A stretch of DNA of 64,000 nucleotides. It comes from Marsupella aquatica (taxonomy: Eukaryota > Marchantiophyta). The stretch spans positions 1,054,001-1,118,000 of the forward strand of contig OZ316894.1 in the NCBI GenBank assembly GCA_973895155.1, given 5' to 3'. The notes below the pieces were generated by a model. The model was not told the origin of the DNA, did not search any database, and was given only the letters and a program-made list of their open reading frames with translations. Below, piece by piece: positions 1 to 12,300 of the stretch. The number at the start of each line of letters is the position of its first letter. Position 1 is the stretch's first letter. A program made the position numbers and the translations under genes.

Positions 1-111
1 GTGGTAGGAACTGGAGTAGGAGGGGAAGTGGCAGGAGCAGCAGCATGGGCTGCAATGGCATTCTGTAAGACCAATTGTGAGGCTGTCGCAATTGCACTAG
101 CATAGGTAGGG

Positions 112-408
112 TTAGGCAATTGGGTGACAGCAAGCAGCCGTTGAGAATGCTGCTAGCTCATACACATCCAAAGCCTCATGGTGCACATACCGGGCTAGCT
201 ACTTAAATGCAAATGCATTTGTGAAATTGCTGCCGTACGTCAACTCCAATTCGTAAATGATAATGTAAAAAGTGGATTTGAACTCATGCAAAGAAACAGT
301 GCCTGGCCGCCTGCTGAAGTGCTCAATGTGGCCAGATGAGTGGCTGGCATCCATGCTATATATCAATGAAGCTGGAATAACCACTGATGCAGAAGGAGAA
401 AAAGGCAA
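112..408 (-). pseudogene. gag-like fragment, LTR retrotransposon
   Basis: The minus-strand reading frame contains a run resembling retrotransposon Gag proteins: RRPGTVSLHEFKSTF, then YELELTYGSNFTNAFAF, then LARYVHHEALDVYEL. An in-frame TAG at 199-201 interrupts it between AFK and LARY, so this copy is broken. The family call is pattern recognition from memory of plant gag sequences. No protease, reverse transcriptase or integrase is visible here; they would lie beyond position 1. Confidence 0.38.
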
Positions 409-1054
409 AGAAGCAATAGCAGGCTTTGGGGTAGTGGTGAAGCGACCACCAAATATAACAGAAGGATTGCGTGGTGTGGGTGCTGCTGCTGTCTGTTGAC
501 GTCGTCAAACTTGTCGAGACTCCAATGAAATTGGCACCAACGGTCGTGGATCACTCTGCAAGTAGTACCTGGGTGTCGGTGGCGATGAGCTGCTTTGACT
601 CGGCTCCTCTGCTGACATGCTGCATGCTCACCTGGGGTGCCGATGGGAAAGAAACTGACAAGAAAAAGGAGTGGCAACCCAAGGCTAGGAAATGAAACCC
701 ACAAAGGAAACAAACAATGCGAGGCAGAAATGTGTAAGCGCCGAAAAACCGTCAAAGTCTATGCAGATGACATGTGGCGACAGCAAAGAAATCCGGGAAG
801 AATAGGCCCTTGAAAACGTGAATAGGGGCCCCCCTTAAGTGCATACATTGGGCCCCTTTAAAGTGTATACGTCGGCCCCGATGTGGTCCCGAAAACTGGC
901 AGCAAGGGTGCGCGTCGGTAGGAAATGAAAACCGGGCCAAGTGGGGACACGGTGCCCTATGCAGGTCGTCGATGGCAAGGCAAGAAAGAAACGGAAGAAA
1001 TGACTCAAAAGGAAGGCGAGGGGAAAGAAAAACGGGCCTCAATTGCTCGAGCCC

Positions 1055-1425
1055 TGCATAGGGCTTCGTGCCATACGCCCTCCTTATGAGCTCCCAAACT
1101 CCCCTCCTTATAAATGCCCTGTAATTTGGGCCTTGTGCGTGGCAGGAGGACTCCCGAGAAGGGAGTCATATGTACTCCCCTTCCCCCTTCTTTAATGCTA
1201 AAAGTGGGCTCCATGCCCTGCAGAAGGACTCCCGAAGGGAGTTGACGTTAAACCCCCCTCCCTCTTTAATTCTTCATAGGGCCTCGTGCCCTCCTTTTGC
1301 TTCCCCTCCTTAATGTTGTTGGATGGGCTTTGTGCCCTCTTCTTTCCTTGCGCTGCCTTGTGCTCAGCTCCCCCTCCTCCTCTCTTAATGCTTCATAGGG
1401 CCTTGTGCCCTCTCCCTCTCGGCTC
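1055..1425. repeat. degenerate short repeats around ATAGGGCCTNGTGCCCTC
   Basis: A motif of the form CATAGGGC-(C/T)T-(C/T)GTGCCCTC, usually followed by pyrimidine-rich sequence and TTAATG, recurs near 1056, 1272, 1325 and 1390. Two copies of a mirrored ACTCCCGA...GGGAGT element lie between them at 1150-1170 and 1227-1243. The copies are diverged and unevenly spaced. They lie upstream of the gag fragment and may be part of the retrotransposon leader or LTR. Confidence 0.5.
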
Positions 1426-2759
1426 TCGCTTGTACTCGCTCCCTCTCCCCTATTTTAAGTGCTGGCAACCGGGGGGAAGGAAAGAAAATGGCAAGGGGGA
1501 AAGAAAGAAAATGGGTCCTAATCGAGTGGAGGGCATGATGCCCTACACATACCGGCAAGCAAAAGGAAAAGAAAACGGTAAGGAAAGACTGTCGCCCCCA
1601 ATGTATACACAAAGGGAGAAGGGCGCCCTACGAACACAGTCGCGAGGCGGCAATAAACCTGGCGTGCGATGCTTTACGTGGCTTTGAGCAAGAGTAAGGC
1701 ATCGACCTGCAACCCGTGGCTTGTAGTCAGCCGGAAGGTAGCATTGCGCAGAGAGGTGCAGCCGAGAAGGGGCGTGCGGCCCTATGCAGACGGCCCCTCC
1801 TGCAAAAACATTGCAAAACTGGCCCAAAAAAGGCTCGGGGGGATCACTTCCACGGAAGTGGCACATCACGTGCGACGAAGTATAGGCCCATTTAAATGGG
1901 TGTGGCAGAAGACTTCCAAAGTTTGGTGGAAGAACACATAGGGCATGTTTTATTGACTGATCGACTTTAAAGAACACATAGGCCTATTTAATTGCAAAAA
2001 TACTTTCTTTAAAGTTTTTAGGGGTTTTTAAATAAAAAATGACAAAATTTAAAGAATGAAAGGGCTTTGCAAAAAAAATAATTTCATTTATAAGTTAGGG
2101 GGTCAAACCCTAAAACGTCGCACGCGATGTATGGCCCTCCATATAGTGACCCCCCCGAGGAAAAAGGTAGTGGTAGTCGGCTAGTCAACAACCGGAAGCC
2201 ACAAGCGGAAGCAGCAAAGGGTCCCCGGATACAACCGGGAAGAAAGAGTCGGGCTCCAACGGGAGCGATATGTGTATACTTATGTTAGTATACACATAAC
2301 ACCATATTGAACCCATAATTTCAACTCGTCCCTCCATTGTTGCTCAAAGAAATTGCACCGGCTTCGACGGAAATTGTCTGGATCGACATAAGCAACTGAG
2401 ACGAGAATGTCTCCTATCTTCTTCCCCTCACCGCCAACTCAACAATTCTTCTTGAATAAAAGGCGTAAGAGAAACAAATGTACTGAAATCAAATCAAAAA
2501 CCGGCGGGATGCCAAGATCAGTCAGGAGCATCTAACGAATCACTGTGTGAATCCCGTGTACGGAACCGACGAGCACTGTCTGAGCTCTGTCAACAGCGAT
2601 TCAAGAAGAACGGAAAACCGACAAAAAGAAACACGCCCTAAGTAGGTCAAGTCAAGGTGTCACACTAACAAGCACGTTTTGCTTCAAGAACTGCCCAGAC
2701 TTGTTACAAGAACATGACACTAACTCAAGTAGTGCACTAGTCCTAACTACATACTTAGC

Positions 2760-3005
2760 GGACATGCGAGGGACATGCGAGGGACATGCCAATGTGCAGA
2801 AGAGGCAGTGTCCCTCGGCATGACAGGGGTCCGGGCTGGTTTAGGGGGAGTCTGTGCAGGGTCTGGTGGGGGTCTTGGGGAGTTCGGGCCGTATTCGGTT
2901 GGGCCAGGGTCGGGTCCGGGGAAGTCCGGGCCGGGTTTGGGTGGGCCGGGCTGGGGTTCGGGCTGGGTCGAGCCGGAGTCCGGGGGAGTCCGGGGGATCA
3001 GACCG
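2760..3005 (+). repeat. G-rich low-complexity tract
   Basis: Three copies of GGACATGC-GAG open the tract at 2760-2790. About 180 bases follow that are dominated by GGGTCCGG, GGGCCGGG and GGGTTCGGG variants, with dozens of GGG runs on the plus strand. The run density is compatible with G-quadruplex formation. Open frames across it are Gly/Ser/Pro-rich artefacts of composition and I do not call a gene. Confidence 0.6.
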
Positions 3006-3653
3006 AATATGCATGAAATTGGAGGTTTTTAGCAGGTTTTACGTGCCGGCAAGCCGTCAACGTGCCCGTTAAACGGGGGATTGCAGGAGAAAGGCTTTCG
3101 AAGTGAAGACGAAGGAGATGATGAAGAACGAGTGAGAAGAGACCTTTTTGTTCTCGCACGAAACGAAATCGCAGTACTTGCGTTCGTTGGTCGGTTGCGG
3201 AGTGAGGCACGACGCACAACGAGGCACGACAAATGGATGCCGCCATGAAGAAGCGATGAATTTGCTGCAGCTCCTCCTCCTCCCCGACGATTCTGATTCT
3301 GTACCCTCCCCTCACCCTGTCCTTCCGCTGAATTGGGCCCTTCTTCTTCTTCGTCATCGTCGTCTGTGGCAGGGGGAGGGAAGATCAATAGGCGGATGAT
3401 CTAGCTTTTAGTCCTGTGCCATGCGAAGGAGACCGAGCGACAGGAGGTGTCTGGTTTATCAGCGTGGTCGGTTGGCACGCAAATGTTTTACTCTCTGTGT
3501 AATGAATGACGGGCTGTCCGAGGAAGAGAGAAAACTGGGCTTATTCGGCGTCATTCTCGTTGTAAAGGAGAGCAGCAGGAGGAGGAGGAGCAACCAGTTG
3601 TGGGTTCTACTACGAGATAGGTTCTGGTGGCCTTTAAAGTTCGGAATCTGAAA

Positions 3654-6600
3654 ATGACTTCCTCGGGGGCACAAATCTACCAGCCGGTGCAGCAAGTTCC
3701 CCCGGGAGTGCAGCAGCAGCAGCAACAACAACAACAACAACAGCAACCACCACCACCACCACCACCTTCAAAACAACAACAACAGCCGCAGCATGGGCAA
3801 TACCAACCTCCCCCGCCATACAAGCCGAACTCGTTCTTCCCCGGTGCCAATCTTTACGCCAATTCGAGGATCTCCGCATATGGACAGCTTCCTCCTCCAC
3901 CACCTCCCATACCCCCGCAGCAGTATACCTACGAACAGCGACCACCACCTCTCATACCCCCGCAGCAGTATACCTACGAACAGCCAACGGTTGGAGTAAA
4001 GCGATCTTCCGATGATGGTCAGTAGGCTTCACCCATTTCTCTATCTCGTACATGTCTATTGGAATTCTTGAATGTCTCCTAAATAATATTTTGTACACAT
4101 CTTTCAGTGTCTTTATGTGAACAGGATGGTAATTTGGAAGAGCCTCGTATTGTCCTTCAATCCATTCCCTTCTTTCTCCCAACTTACTAAGCATTATCTT
4201 TCACAACCAATTGTCGCCATTTTGGATGCTCTGTCTTTCCAAGACATTTCCTGAATGGCGTTCCTAGCTCTCGTGCAAACGCTCTGTCGTTGTGTATGCC
4301 TGGTTGGATTGAATCATATCCAGCCCGTGTCTCAGAATATGGAGGAATTCTTTTGGGTAGCAATTCCCCGGAACTTACCGTCAGTTATGACAGAATTCAT
4401 CGTACAATGTGCGGTGCATTACGTCTTCGTCTGTCGGTCGCTTTTGTGGCAATGTCGATGACCAGTTATCGTTCTGAGGAGGCCCGGGTTTGCGAAACAT
4501 GCAAAATACTGCTGTCCCCACTCATTTGTCGTTCCATAGCTTAGATTAGTCTGCAGACCTCGTCGTGTAGTTACGATGATGCTGCATCCCGACCATCATT
4601 TCTCCGTGTAATCTGAATTCGTGGAGATTATTGCATCACTTTGGGCGATAACTAAACTTCCAAGAGTGCCGGTTCCGTAATCTGAGGGCATACTGGTTGC
4701 CGTTACCATCTGTTGGACGGGTTTTACCAGACATTCACGTTGGGCTACTCAGGGTCAAGGCTTGTACACTATTCCCTCCAATGGTCTATCAATCTCAGGC
4801 GAACAGTCTTGCTGTCAGCGTCTTTCTGTCTCCGACATTAGGCCGAATTGGTCAGGCGAACCTCAACGGATGGCACAATGTACGGTCTGAGGCTGTCATA
4901 TTTGTAGAATACTGATAGATCCACACTTTATCCTCAATCCTTCCTTGGCATGCTTCAACCACGTACTATGGAGCTTACTCTGTCAGCTCTACTGCCAGGC
5001 TCACCCGGGATTCTCGTTCTCATGATATAGGGCTGCTGGATTTTTCTTTGTTATACCACAAGGAGCCACTCACGATGTTGTGCTCTACCTCTTTATGTTT
5101 CATTATCGGCTTCTGAGAATGAATATCACTACTCTTGATAGATTGCAAAATTGAGTTTTAGGTTGAAGTTTCGTTGGTGTCTTCAAATCGTCTAAATACG
5201 ATTACGAAAGCTTTGATGCATGGGAAATATTTTCTAGTACATCCAATGGCTTGTCTTACATGTATAGAACTTCAGGGTCGGGAGTTTGGGATAGTTTGTG
5301 TGTGACGATCTGACAAAGGGTGTTGCTGCGGATGCATTGGTGCGTACGTGTTTTACTACTGGTGAATTGATGGCTACCCACACTTCTTGGTCCCTGCGAT
5401 ATACTATATCATGTTGACCCTATTGATATTTGGCCCTTCTTCCATCGGTATTCTGCGATAATACGGTATCATATATATAATTCAAAACCCTTGTTGGGCC
5501 TTGGTATTTGATGACGCTGTGCCGTTCATCATCGTCTCTGTTCGTGTTTTTTTGGTCTTCTCATGGTCTCTTGTATCTGTGTACAATTCCGGGGTTATGA
5601 AAAGTTCTTGTTATTAATGTTTACTACCATTAATATTATGCGATGGTGGTGTGTCTGTGCATCCCATACCTCCAACAAATATTATGGAATCGAATTGGTT
5701 GGTCTTAATTTAAATTATGCTCATCAATGTGTCTACGAAATGTTGCATTCTGATTTAAAGTATCGCAATCAGTTGACTTGCTATCTAAGCGGCCACGGCC
5801 GGACAGTGGCGGGAGTGTTGCTTTTTACCCACAGAGACCAGGAGAGAGGCTATGTGCATTTTACATGAGTACGCGGACTTGCAGCTTTGGCGTTACCTGC
5901 AAGTTTGATCACCCTTCATGGGTCCCTTATGGAGGGATACCAAATTGGAAAGAGGTTCGACAACAATTCTATATTTGTGAAGTCTCGTCGTCAAGTCTCA
6001 GACTTGACGTCGAGACTTGACGTCGTAACAGTAACCTTACCTGATGTCCCTGTCGTTGACCCTTGTGCCCCTATGCGGTTGCTTCGCAATTATTCCAGGG
6101 GTGTTTCTATTAAGTTCTTGAATTCTATGCGTGTGAATGTTTTTCTTTATGTAGCTGGTAGTTTTGTATGTATCCCCTTCTTCCGTTCAGGCCTCTTCCC
6201 GAGATAATATGTGAGGCTGAGCAACAGGTTAATTTATCATTGTCTTAAGTTTTATTAATTTAGTTCAGGAGGTCAGAAACTTAGTTTGTCTGCACAGTGA
6301 TGGCTTTTTACAGGCTTGGGGTCTCTGATGATCTTCTTGACTCCACCTTTATACCAGGTCGCCAGTTGTCTTCGTTATGATTTTACAACTATCCTTTGCA
6401 TTGAGTACAGGTTCTCTGTTTCTACAAGTGAAAGTTTATTGATAGCCTGGTGGCGTTCAGATTCCAGGAACATCTATGAATGCCTTACCAACGACCGATC
6501 CTGCTAATTTGCCGCAACGAGGAGGGGAACAGAATTGTGCGGTATGTCTTCCCGTTAATACTTGGATGAACCCTATCGGAAAGCTCACCTACATGTCTTG

Positions 6601-9050
6601 AAAACAAGGCTTTTTACGGCTGGATTAAAATATTTGTGGGTCATAAGGTTAGGTTATTCGGTGGTGTAATCACCGAATGGTGCTGTTGTTCAGTTTTATA
6701 TGAAAACAGGAGAGTGCAAGCATGGTGTAAGGTGCAAGTTTAACCATCCCAAGGAGCAGCAGCAGCAGCAGCAGCAACCACCACCACCACCACCACCACC
6801 ACCACCTCCAAAACAACAACAACAGCCGCAGCATGGGCAATACCAACCTCCCCCGCCGTACAAGCCGAATCCGTTCTTCCCCGGTGCCAATCTTTACGCC
6901 AATTCGATGATCTCCGCATATGGACAGCTTCCTCCTCTACCACCTCCCATACCCCCGCAGCAGTATACCTACGAACAGCCAACGGTTGGAGCAAAGCGAT
7001 CTTCCGATGATGGTCAATAGGCTTCACCCATTTCTCTATCTCGTACATGCCTATTGGAATTCTTGAATGTCTCCTAAATAATATTTTGTACACATCGTTC
7101 AGTGTCTTTATGTGAACAGGATGGTAATTTGGAAGTGCCTCGTATTGTCCTTCAATCCATTCCCTTCTTTCTCCCAACTTACTAAGCATTATCTTCCACA
7201 ACCAATTGTCGCCATTTTGGATGCTGTGTCTTTCCAGCACATTTCCTGAATGGCGTTCCGAGCTATCGTGCAGAAGCTTTGTCGTTGTGTATGCCTGGTT
7301 GGATTGAATCATATCCAGCCGTGTCTCAGAATATGGAGGAATATGGAGGAGTATGGGTAGCGTTCCAGTGACTACGGTGTCAACAACGCCATACAACAAT
7401 GTGAGTTCTCTTACCAAGCTATCCCAGCCCGGAAAATAATTTTTCCGATTCAACCTAAAGAAAGAACTACAATTGCTCGTTGAACTTTCTCAAGAGATCT
7501 TTACTCATCACAAGGCTGGCAATGTCTGACCTTGCAGGCAGACATGTATGTACATGACGGGACAGTTGCGCCAAATCCTCTACCGGTGAAAATGGAAGTG
7601 AGTTAGCTACCGTTTATAGCCCCTAGAAATCTCTACAATGCTTATAATATTTTGTCGAACAACATCAAAACTGAATTCCTAGAGCGGGGAGGTATGTATG
7701 TTTTAATGGTCATCATTGCAATCGGGAATGCGATGATGACCACTTGATACCTCACAATGATACTGAGATGATTTTACTTTTAGTCCCAAATTTTCAGAAA
7801 AAATCCGTAATATGGAGATAATGGCAGACGAGTCGTTTCTATTTATTCATTGAATTTTATTTAAAACTTCGAGGTCAATTGTAACAGTAGCTGATTACAT
7901 ATGTAAGCCAATACCTTTCCCTTCTCATCACAGAATATCCTACCATCCTTCTACAAAGAATCTTAGTTGTCACGTACCATATGTGGCCAAGAGTTATTTC
8001 CTTCTTGCGTTGTTGTATTTCAACGCAGATGCACATCCCTCCAGACTGTTATGCTGTTGGTGATTGTTGATTAGGTCCTCTTTCTCTGCACTATTTCTTT
8101 TTGCAGGAGAATGGGGTGACGATGAATTCTTTACATCCACAAAGACCTGGAGGTCCATATTGCTCTGTAAGTTTCTTATGGCATTGTTCCATGCTGCTCG
8201 GATTCAGATGCATAGGCCTGAAAACTTACTGAGGTTGAAGAACAGCAAAAATGACCATCTAGACAAGGATGTAAGGATTTTTTCTTTAACAGTTGAACTC
8301 ATGACGGGATTAGCTCGTCCTGTTTCCCAAAGTTAAGAGTCTTCTTATTCAAACAGTTCTCGTATTCTTTGTGACTACAGTACTACCTTAAAACTGGAGA
8401 GTGCAGTTTTGGAGCAGCCTGCAAATTTCATCATCCTCCCAATCGCCAGCCATCGCAGCCATCGCTCCCCAAAGCAGTCCCGAAGCTCACATTGGCTGGT
8501 CTTCCCAGAAGAGAGGTAATCTCGTCTTTATGACTGGAATCCCTCCTGTAGTCTCTCGAGAGACTATCGTATTATTTCATTCTGCGTCGACGTTGTCACA
8601 CTGACAGTAACTGTCTTGTGTAGGTCTTTAGCAAGCTATAGTACTTTGCGATCCGAACACTTGGTCGATGACGTTGCTTTTTTGCCAGCGTTGTATTGGA
8701 CAGACTGCCCTATGCTTAAGACGTGGATGCTGGCTGTATTGCAGGGTGAAACTATCTGTGCATATGACATGAAACCTTGGGCTTGCAAGTTTGGATCCAC
8801 GTCCAGGTTTGATCATCCTCCTCCTGGAGAAATTGCTGCCAAGGCTACAGCAGAAGCATCTAGGACTGAAGTACCTCCTCTGTTGGAAGCTTATGATGTC
8901 CATCACCCACCCGGATTTCCTATGCAGTATGTAGATCTGAACCCACCCCCTCCTTCTATCACTCCCGCTCCCCCTGTTGTGACAAATGGCGTAGGAAATA
9001 CTAAAAAGCAAGAGGGTATCACTAGAAAACAAGTGGGTTCTACTGCTTAG
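3654..9050 (+). CDS. CCCH zinc-finger protein, HUA1/ZFN-like
   Basis: A probable nuclear RNA-binding protein of the plant multi-CCCH family. Proposed exons: 3654-4017, 5773-~5954, ~6461-6541, 6694-(end unclear), 8107-8166, 8381-8515 and 8745-9050. Exon 1 (start MTSSGAQIY) is rich in Gln and Pro. The 4017/5773 junction reads [15 protein letters not shown] in frame and leads into finger 1 ([16 protein letters not shown]), followed by the [12 protein letters not shown] signature seen in HUA1-type proteins. Finger 2 spans the 6541/6694 junction ([11 protein letters not shown]) and finger 3 the 8166/8381 junction ([11 protein letters not shown]). The last finger (8745 on) reads [20 protein letters not shown], with Ser for the third Cys. 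Five fingers are usual in ZFN1 and six in HUA1; I find four. A duplicated segment follows finger 2 directly and brings a stop at 7018-7020, so the full-length product is doubtful. The HUA1 name is from memory. Confidence 0.7.
3711..4343. repeat. Segmental duplication, copy 1 (exon 1 / intron 1 of CCCH gene)
   Basis: This stretch is nearly identical to 6754-7340. It runs from the CAG/CCA microsatellite in exon 1, through the splice donor at 4018, and about 320 bases into intron 1. Copy 1 also holds a small internal tandem duplication near 3938-3982, repeating the segment that encodes PPQQYTYEQ. Confidence 0.9.
5981..6017. repeat. 18-bp inverted repeat with 1-nt loop
   Basis: The left arm AGTCTCGTCGTCAAGTCT is followed by a single C and then the near-perfect complementary arm, with one mismatch. 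It lies in the intron after the first zinc-finger exon. It could form a strong hairpin in RNA or be a small palindromic insertion. I cannot assign it to a named element. Confidence 0.75.
6754..7340. repeat. Segmental duplication, copy 2, inserted after zinc finger 2
   Basis: Copy of 3711-4343, in the same orientation, about 3.0 kb downstream. It begins within CAG repeats immediately after the codons for FNHPKE, exactly where an exon end would be expected. The copied donor is GTCAAT instead of GTCAGT and its phase (1) does not match exon 8107-8166 (phase 0). The copy ends where the two sequences diverge after TCAGAATATGGAGGAAT. Confidence 0.88.
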
Positions 9051-9304
9051 CAGCCCATCAGCAGTGAAATATAGTTTAAGTTACAATGGGGCTTAACCAG
9101 CCTTTTGCAATTGTCCTCGTGGTTGTGCCTCCAGCGGTGCACCAGCCTCAGATGTGATGTACGTGAACTACAAAATTAAGCCGTACTTTGCTATTCTCAG
9201 GGATGGAAAAAATAAAGAAATTGCCTTTGTATCTTATATGTTTTCGAAAGGTGTGGTATGGTATTTGTTTTGTTGAATCAGCTCACCTTGCTATAATTTG
9301 CGCA

Positions 9305-12300
9305 GCTTGCCCGAATCCTTCGGGGAATTGTCTGCCTCGAACATATCAGAATATTATTTCAACGACGTGCGCAGTTTGCCGACGTCCTTGGAACGTTTGT
9401 CGGCAAGTGGTGCTTCAAAATTGGTTCGTGCGAACCAGTTGAACGACTTTAGAAAGAATGTTGAGGATGGAGGCGAAGATGGGTACTTTGTCAGCAATAT
9501 ATGGCTTCATAGCCTAGAGGAGTATGAAAGGAATTCTTTAACGTCAACTCTTTGTGGAGGTGGTTACTCAGAGATACATCAAACAGCGACCGCAACGTTG
9601 TTTGCGAGACTCGAGAATGATGTGCAGTTCCAAGTCACAGGCAAAGATGCATCAAGCACGTTCACAGATAACATTGAAAGTCCCGGTTACATCGATGATG
9701 AACTGGGCATTGCAGGGGAAGGCTTGACCGCTAGAGAGGAGAAAGCTGACATTGCTGGTGTCTTTAGCCCAGTGGAAACAGGTGCGGGAGCTTCTCTGTA
9801 CTCATTAATACCAAAACACGTTGGGTTGAATTGCTGCATCGATAAAAGAATACCGTCTCCATTAATGTCTCCATTAATGGTAGATCAAGTGGATACATTA
9901 TTTCTTTTCCGTGGGAGTGAAACTTTGGTTTGCCATTTTCTTTCCTTGACTTTTAATTGCTTAAGCTTGCATTTGAAGAATCCGGAGAATATCTCCATGG
10001 TACGTACATCATGTGAATCGGTTATTTCTTAGTACTATGTGCCGGAAATTATGTGCTGTCTAGGGAAAACGAATGAACCACCAGCAAAGAAAATGAAGAG
10101 CGTTGAGTTCCCTTCGGATACTTTTCTACGACAGATAATTCGTGCCTTACTTGAAAAACGCAGGGGATCGGATTTCAGGAAGGTATGTTCCATAACAACG
10201 AGTGAAAAAGTTGTTCCTGTAGTGGATGAGATCTTGATTTGTCATTTGCATCTGTTCCGATTATTTGCCTTATTAGTGATGTTTGTGGGTTTGTAGGTTA
10301 CATTCCAAGACATTGCTTCCCAACTTGGTGAGTCCCTTCCACTGACGAAGATTGAAACTACCTCACATGTATTGGCTAGAAACGTCTCTTAATGATTCGC
10401 ATTCTAGAATTACAGTAGCTTGTAGCTCTTTGTACTACTCGCCTTTGGACGAGATTTTTTCATATTTCTCGCGTGGGCACATACTTGCAAAAGAGTGCCT
10501 ATGGATCATTCCATGATTTATTTTTCATAAATTTTAACCTTGGTGATGCGCTGTACAGAGGCGAAATTCAAGGTCGACATTAGTGCAAAAATGGATCACG
10601 TGATATCCCTGATCCTTCAGGAGGCAATTACAGAGGGAGCTTTAATGGCTTTAATGGCACAGACACCTATATTTAAAGAAGCAGTTGAAGCGATGGAAGT
10701 TGGTGCAGCAGATCATGATTCAGGTAGCGTGCAAAAACTGGTGAATTTGCCGCTAGTGTACAGTAGTTGTTAACGACAGAAGTCCCCTAGAAAGCAGAGT
10801 ATTTAAATGAAGCCCGAAACTAGTTTTTCTGTCTTTGTATATAGCGAGACCTTATTTCAAATCGTGCTCAAACTTATTTCACTGCCTTTCCCTGTCCAGG
10901 CATTGTGATAGACCATGGGAGGAAAATTCCTGAAGAGCAAGTATCTGTCGCTGTACCTCACGTGGAAGTAGCCTTCGACGAGGTCCACCCAAAATGGATG
11001 GAGCTGGAGCAGAGGTCAAAGTCGACGTCGACTTTGGAATCAATGGAGCAAATTTCCCACCCCCTGGTTTGCAAGACTCCTAACACAGACGGCAGTACTT
11101 ATCCTAGCACAAGTAGTGGTCCTTATCCTGCAAAGCAGCAGGCAACAACTTGGCGGTCATTTCAAGCGGCAATAAAGAGCAACAGGCATTATACCTTTTG
11201 TGTTAGCACTCAGTGGATTTCTAAATTAGAGCACAATGAAAAGGAGACATTGGCACTAATTTGTTTGGAAGCTGGGTATGACATGACATGTCAGACGAAA
11301 ACTACAACTTGGTACGAAAGAACCCATGGCAATATGGAGAACAAACGTACCAGTGGCGGTGGAAATGACAATGATCCATCAACATCGTACAAAAACATAG
11401 AAGTTTCTAGTAGTGATACCAACCCAAGAACACCTCAAAGTGGGTCTTCACTTGGTAAAGGGAAGAACGTGGATCAAGCAGATGAAATAGGTGGCTCCGG
11501 TCGTCCTGCAATAAAAAAGGCAACAAGTAAGTCACACTTCCTGGTTCATTTTGCCTATTGAACGGGATGCAAGTGGCTAGTGGTGATAGATGAATTTCCT
11601 GATCGTGATCACTAAGACATTAGTTGTTTGCAGGAGAGGTTCAAAATGAGAAAGTTTGTACTTGCCATCCTCAAATTTTGACCGTAGCTTGCTCATCCGG
11701 TGAGCTGACTCCTGTCAATATCGAACCACCACCTGGGAGGCGGATTAAAAAGCAAAAATTCGGTAATGACTTGGTTTTCACGACGGCCAACAAGGTTCGA
11801 TCTGAGAGGATTTCAGCCACTGTCGATAGAAGGTTCTCAATGACTACTGTCGACTTTCCTAGTGGTCAAGAGATCTCCATGAACTTGACAGCCAGGGCCA
11901 TAATTTCACTCAGCTGCTGTCTAAAAGCTCATAACGACCACCATAAGGTACGTTTTAAATTATCGGAGATTTATGGAGAAGTAAAAAATGAATCTTCAAG
12001 TGACCAACCTTGCAATGGTACGGTGTTAAGCACAGTATGCACAAATCTCTTTGTGACGAGAATAGATGACGAAAATGATGAAGATGCTTGGGAAGAGATC
12101 ACTCTCAAGACGCAGGATGAAGAATACCAGGATCCACAGTATCGTCGAGTACTTGAGCGAGGGGATCCCACGACTACTTCAGGTGATCACCTAGTGTGGT
12201 TGTCAATCTCGAATGTACATCCAGATGGTTGTGATTCTCCATCTATAACTCTAGAGCTAAGAGGTGATGTGAAAAAAAGACGCAAAATTGACTTCGAAAC

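Larger units (their letters stand above)
1..2300 (-). mobile_element. LTR-retrotransposon remnant (putative)
   Basis: A gag-like fragment at 112-408 on the minus strand is preceded, in its own orientation, by about 1.9 kb of non-coding, repeat-rich DNA that could be leader and LTR. Near 2270-2310 the sequence has a short palindrome around GTATACTTATGTTAGTATAC, and on the minus strand a TGTTATGTG start that could be an LTR edge. I see neither a second LTR nor a primer-binding site, and the element continues left of the window. The boundaries are a guess; the assignment rests on the gag fragment. Confidence 0.33.

Noticed and set aside
2775-3072. Three overlapping Gly/Ser-rich frames
   Set aside because: Open only because the G-rich tract lacks stops; no domain, no splice or start context.
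3634-3948. Minus-strand Val/Ala-rich frame, and the similar one at 6740-7453
   Set aside because: Shadows of the CAG/CCA microsatellites in the CCCH gene exon and its duplicate.
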